The notes under the pieces were generated by a model. That model had not been told where the DNA came from, did not search any database, and saw only the letters and a program-made list of their open reading frames with translations. Position numbers and translations under genes: made by a program. Source: Polytrichum commune (Eukaryota > Streptophyta > Polytrichopsida > Polytrichales > Polytrichaceae). From it: a DNA stretch of 64,000 nucleotides. The stretch is from contig OX485805.1 in the NCBI GenBank assembly GCA_950295325.1, positions 36,569,501 through 36,633,500 on the forward strand. The letters are read 5' to 3'. Below, one piece after another: positions 59,074 to 64,000 of this stretch (position 1 is its first letter; every line of letters starts with the position of its first letter).

Positions 59074-62000
59074 TGTTCTTTTTGTCACATGTTTTTCCTT
59101 TTTTTCCTTTGGTTTTTTGCCAAGTGTTGTTCATTTTCTCTTGCATCACCACCCCCCCCCCTTCTCCATTGTATATTGATTTCACTTACTAGGGATCGGT
59201 TGGCATTTGCAAGACTCTTGAAGAATTGAATGATGCAACTTTCTCTTTGTGATCCTAGCATTGGAAATTACCATAAATTTTTTGAGGAATTTTACACAAA
59301 ATAGAGGGTGATGAAGATTACATTCCACAATTTCAAATTGATTGTGCAAATTATTATGGGCCTTGTTAATTTTCAACGCATGCTAATCTCTAGTTCAAAT
59401 TAACATGGGTCACATTATTGTTTTCCCTAGCAAATTGATGTGGTTGAATATTTTATTTTTTGCTACTTTTGATGTATGACGACAGTCATTCAATGTCAAG
59501 GCGTTGTTTGGAAATCTCAAGGAGGACCCCTTCGGACCTTGGACCCATGTTATTTCCACCTTGACTAGATATTTTCAAGCAAGCCCACATTAATTACAGT
59601 AAACAATTTCACATTTATTGTCATAATGCTAATTATTGTGTGGGAATCGAATGAAGCACAAGAACAAAATCCCATATGAAATTATACATCAAACATCTTG
59701 TATAAATTTCTACTTATATGCATCCAACACTCCAAGGAATTTGAATGAGAATCAAGATTTTGCGTTACTTTTTCCTAGAGAACTAGAATCATTATAGACA
59801 GATCTATAAGAGAAAATTGAAGTTTGAGGAGGGGATGTGACTGCCTCTCTATCCCGGAAATTAGAGTTGAGTTCCATTTGAGTTGGAAAAATTGGTGTAA
59901 ATTTTTTCATGATTTTCAAACCTTGCCTAAAGTTTTTCCATATTTTAGGATTATTCTCATTTTTCTAGAATATCAAGTTGTAAATACTCTTATGGAATAA
60001 ATCCTCTTATGCAAACTTTGACATTGTGTGAGGTCGATTTTTATTCCAACTAGATTAATATGTTGTTTGATGTCAGTTTCAAAAGTGTTAAGCCTTGCCA
60101 AAAACATCTTGAGTGAACAATATCTAAATACCAGAACAATTTAATTTCAGTTATTACAGGCCTGTGTCAAATTTTGGGAATAAGTATATAGATGTGTGCA
60201 ATTAGGTTGACCCTCACTAATGAATTGACATTCCACACTATTTTAAATATTTATTACCACGATAACAAAATAAACACTCTAATTTGAGCTTTTATTGTGG
60301 TTCTATATGGATGGAGAAACAAAATTAAGAGGTTTTGTAATTTGATTTTGATCCAAAGTGATTTGCATGGGTAAAGTGGCAACCTATTCGTGAAGGCAAC
60401 CTAATTGCACATATCCATTTATGTGTTTATTCTTTGGTTTCACGAGGCCAAATTGCACCAAAAGTTATAAGGTGATCTTTTTTCCTTTAGAATATAGACC
60501 TGAAAACACCAACAAAGCAACATGGTTTGGCAGGGTAGTGCCAACTTTGCATCAAATGTCACATATGCAACCCTATGTCATTGCCAACAAATCGGCCATG
60601 ATAGTTCCTCCTTTGTAACCTAACTCTAACTTTTAGGATAAAATTGCTTCCTAGCATCCAATGTCCGGGGAGATTTTTGGGAATAATCGGTGATATCCTA
60701 GTGTTTCCAAGTCCAACTGGTTACATGTTGTGATCTTTTGGATTTTCTTTACTAATTTGAGGTTTATTCCATAAATTCCTCTAAAATGATCAAGAATTCT
60801 CTTGAAGTATTGACCTTGAATCAATGAATTTGTCAAATTCAATTCGTTCATCTATAACTAGTGGTTGGTTCTCCATGTTCATTGCTATTGTCAACTTTAA
60901 ATTTGGATAAAACAAAAGAGTCAAATGATATTCTTTATCGTGCCTTATGCAATGTGCAACCAACATACATATCAATGTTTGAGGAGACTTTTGGGCATAT
61001 TTGGTCAAGATCCTAGTGTTTCCAAGTCCAATTGCTCACATGTTGACATCTTTTGGTTACACTTTATTGATTTGAGGTACATTCTCTAAGTTTGTCTAAA
61101 GTGATTGGTGAATTTCCTTAAATCTTGAGCTTCAACTGGTTATTTCTCAAACTCAACCACTTCATCTGTAACTAAGTGTCACTTCTCCCTGTTCATTGAT
61201 GGAGATAACTAATAAAAAAAAATTGTCTCAAAAAGCGTCAGGTTTGCCTCAAAGTGACCCAAGATGTGGATCACTTCAACTTGTAACTTAGTCAAAAAGG
61301 AAACTGGTTTAGTTTGAGAAGTATCCAATTGAAGTTCAAGACTTCGGGAAAAAATTACCAATCATTTTAGAGGAAGTCTATGAATTTGATGCAAGCATGG
61401 TAAAGTGGACAACTCTGGATCTTGGCCAAGGTTTAAGTAAAAGTGATTCAAAAGCATATAGTAACTTTGAATTTCGTGAGAAAACAATACATAAACATCT
61501 ACAAAGCATATTGATCTACAATATCAAGAAATTCATGTTGACAAAAACAATTTCAAAAGAAGTATACATAGTTAAGAAGACAGTGCAAGTGGTGTGCAAG
61601 TAGGTGACATTAAAAAAATATTGTCTAAAGGTTGCCAAGAATATGATAAAAGTAAATCAAAGTGATTATTTTCCACGTTGCTTTTTGACGATGCCCTCAA
61701 GTTTATATCGAATTCAAAGAATATTAAGAAAACAAGAACAAAATATTTAAGGTCGTGAAATTCATGTCCAAAATTGAGTCATTTGGTTTTGAACATTACT
61801 TTTAATTATAGGTTTTGAAGATCCCATCTTTGTATTCCATGAATGGGTTTTTAACACAATAGTAGAATGCGTCATGAGAAAAAATCATAATTTAGACACA
61901 AGTTTCATGGTTTTTAGTATACCAAAGCATTGTGTGGTCCATTTTACCATGCTTGCACTATATACCTCAAATTATACTAGGGAAACAAAAAACTAAAAGA

Positions 62001-62539
62001 CCACAACACATTAATGGGTGGACTTTGAAACACTGGGATTTTGACTGATTGTGTCCAAAAATCTCTTCGGCCACTAAACTATGTGAGTGTTATGCGGTTA
62101 GTTTCCTTAATCGGACCCCTAGCTTTGATTGGTATGGGGTTCGGTGAGGATCGTAGACCTAACATCATGAAGACACATGTATAAAAGAGATTGGACTACG
62201 TCTTCAAATCTTAATAACCAATCTACACTCAATAGTGAACACAATTGGGAGGACCCATGTATCTAGTTAAGAAATCAAACAAACTTGCACTTTTGGTAAC
62301 CATAACTAAAGCAAGAGAAGTCTGATTTTGGATCCGGTTTTTGCATAAGTTTCAACATGGATTTGGTAATGAAACACAAGTTTTGTTGTGTAGATTTAAC
62401 TGCTAGAAGCAGAAGGACATGAGAAAGTAACCAAATAACACCCACATACCTTCAACCACTTTCTGTTGGGGCCTTGGCTTCGTCTTGTTGCTTATTATTT
62501 TAATGTCATGAGTTGAGTCCTCCATAGTCGGCACAAGTT
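59074..62539. other. Gene-poor unit tail, unit B
   Basis: Collinear with 32,435-35,940, including the direct and inverted repeat cluster (about 60,650-61,385). Small frames such as 61,397-61,603 have unit A counterparts but are unrecognised. No gene is supported. Confidence 0.5.
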
Positions 62540-62547
62540 GAGGTAAG

Positions 62548-63602
62548 CAATGTCTGGGGAGAACCGGTATTTAGTGTAATGGCGGCCGGTTGGTTTTGTG
62601 AAAAATCCGGTTGAAGTGGGAAAGTGGAGGATGTGAAACCGGTGCTTTTAAAAAAAACACCGATTCCAACCAGCAACCATTTTGAGGAGGAGGATTTTTA
62701 CCCAGATGAATTCTGAAATAGGCAGATTTCATCCGGTTTGATTCATTTAGGGCCGGATATCATTTGGTTCTAGGGTTTAGGTTATGTGTACGTTGTAGGC
62801 TTGTAGCGATTTGGTGAATGGCGGACAGGCGAAGCTTTTTTATTGCTTCATTATTGCATTTTATTATTGACGGCTAGTGTTTAGAATGTATTATGAGTGT
62901 GTCCATGGAAGATCTTCGTGGCGATCTTGATAATGTACTAATGGAAGCCATAGCTTTATGGAGGAACTCTACAAAGTTTAGATGGTTGTCTTCACATCCA
63001 CAAAGATACCTTTCAGGGCATTTTCCTCTTGAAGGTGAAGATGATACTATTGATTTTGACTCTAAGAATTGATGAATTTCCTTTTTGTATATAGTATGGT
63101 ATGTTAGGTTACTCTTTTATCATGTTGTGGCCTCAAATCTAATATGAGGTTTTAACCTACGTATGATAGAAGAGTAAATCCATGGCCATCGACCGATTGA
63201 TGGGTTATTTTAGGTTCAACTCCCGCTATGGATAAATTGTTGATCATCGTTGTTGTTTATTATACGTAATGAATTGTTGATCATTGTCGTTGGATGTTGA
63301 TATCATTACATATTATTGTTGTATGTTGATATGTTCTTTAGACGTTATTGTTGAATGGTGTATGTTATTTGTAGATATACTTTTGCTACATTGAAAAACC
63401 GACTTACTTATCAATGCCCAAGTTTTTGGCCGGTTGTCAATACAATGAAGAGCAAATTAGCCCGCACTTGAAAAAAATATAAGATATTGGCCGGTCCAAA
63501 TTAATGACAGCAAGTTTGCATCGGTCAAATCCTGAAAAAACCGGTAGAAATTATGAAAGGGCAGATTTTAGCTGGTTGAGCTCAAAAATCTCCCGAACCC
63601 TG
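62548..63602 (+). mobile_element. 1,055-bp hAT derivative with 8-bp target duplication, unit B only
   Basis: GAGGTAAG lies directly on both sides (62,540-62,547 and 63,603-63,610), while unit A has it once at about 35,931-35,938, so insertion and empty site are both visible. The ends are CAATGTCTGGGGAGA and, inverted, CAGGGTTCGGGAGA, imperfect hAT-type TIRs. The left end resembles that of the hAT element at 9,799. Inside is a C-terminal remnant of a hAT transposase, so it arose by internal deletion of a larger element. Confidence 0.9.
62893..63072 (+). pseudogene. C-terminal remnant of a hAT transposase
   Basis: A 59-codon frame MSVSMEDLRGDLDNVLMEAI ... ALWRNSTKFRWLSSHPQRYL ... EDDTIDFDSKN. 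It aligns by eye with the end of the hAT transposase at about 12,568-12,650 (DDIICDAIPLWKKDSKYRFL ... ANPSSYL). The catalytic core and zinc finger are missing. Confidence 0.75.
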
Positions 63603-64000
63603 GAGGTAAGTTAGGTAGGAAGCTGTGAAGGGACATGGAAGACTCCTTGAAAGGGGGAGGCCACACGATTACAGACAAGTCTACCCACTGAAAGAGGGAC
63701 CGAGCTTCGAGAACGAAGGAACATGTCAAGGCCAATTTGTTTTTAAATCCGAAACCGACGTTTTGGAACGTGTGGAGCCTCCCCTTGAGTCAGGGCATGG
63801 CGAAGCAGGCGGGAGATAAGTTAACTTAATTGTTCCCATCAGTCGAGATTCCTGCTTATCGGTAACAACTAGGACTCGCTCATTTTGTTTTTTATTTTGG
63901 GTAAGGAGCTGTCAACCTTGGACTGTTTCCAAGGCCGGATGCTAAAGAATCACTATCGAGCTTTGTCCGCCTAAGAATCCGTTGCCCTTGGCCCACCCGC
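63603..64000. repeat. Unit B tail resumed, running off the window
   Basis: Matches unit A about 35,931-36,325, from GAGGTAAGTTAGGTAGGAAG through CCCCTTGAGTCAGGGCATGG and GTCGAGATTCCTGCTTATCG to GTTGCCCTTGGCCCACCCGC. The short frame at 63,625-63,819 is not a supported gene. Confidence 0.8.

Overview
This is nuclear DNA of a land plant with a repeat-rich genome. The evidence is two spliced TIR-NB-ARC-LRR (TNL) immune-receptor genes, fragments of a plant-type katanin p60 gene, and at least five superfamilies of plant DNA transposons plus LTR-type insertions. I cannot name the species. The wording of the TIR and NB-ARC motifs recalls non-seed plants more than flowering plants, but that is a weak impression.

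Layout. (1) 1-13,550 is a nest of transposons. A two-gene PIF/Harbinger element (762-9,650) has perfect 37-bp terminal inverted repeats and a TTA target duplication. It carries an open transposase frame and is itself interrupted by a 4.1-kb TG..CA insertion (2,920-7,030) with a 690-codon frame. A decayed hAT element follows (about 9,799-13,190). (2) 13,550 to the right edge is a tandem segmental array. Unit A (13,553-~36,360) holds TNL-A, an antisense katanin p60 pseudogene and a long gene-poor tail. A truncated CACTA element (36,401-38,215) follows. Unit C (38,215-43,623) is a deletion derivative that has lost its TNL and most of its body; it carries 486 bp of foreign filler and a pogo/Tigger transposon. 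Unit B (43,624-beyond 64,000) holds TNL-B, another katanin pseudogene and the same tail. A degenerate fourth unit tail is suggested left of A, around 480-650 and 13,225-13,400.

TNL-B (45,207-51,371, four coding exons, 1,610 codons) is open throughout and is the best functional gene here. Its LRR region is built almost entirely of near-identical 264-bp (88-residue) modules. Modules 2-5 and 6-9 are a duplicated four-module block. TNL-A (15,153-19,789) has the same exons, but a one-base deletion in its LRR array truncates it to 1,091 codons.

The array also serves as a natural experiment. Because A, B and C were once copies, later insertions can be read against empty sites. These are a 234-bp MITE with 71-bp perfect inverted repeats (A only), a 3.1-kb LTR-type element (A only), a 1,055-bp hAT derivative with an 8-bp target duplication (B only), and a pogo element carrying a nested MULE-like MITE (C only). 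All identifications come from reading the sequence; no database search or alignment program was run.
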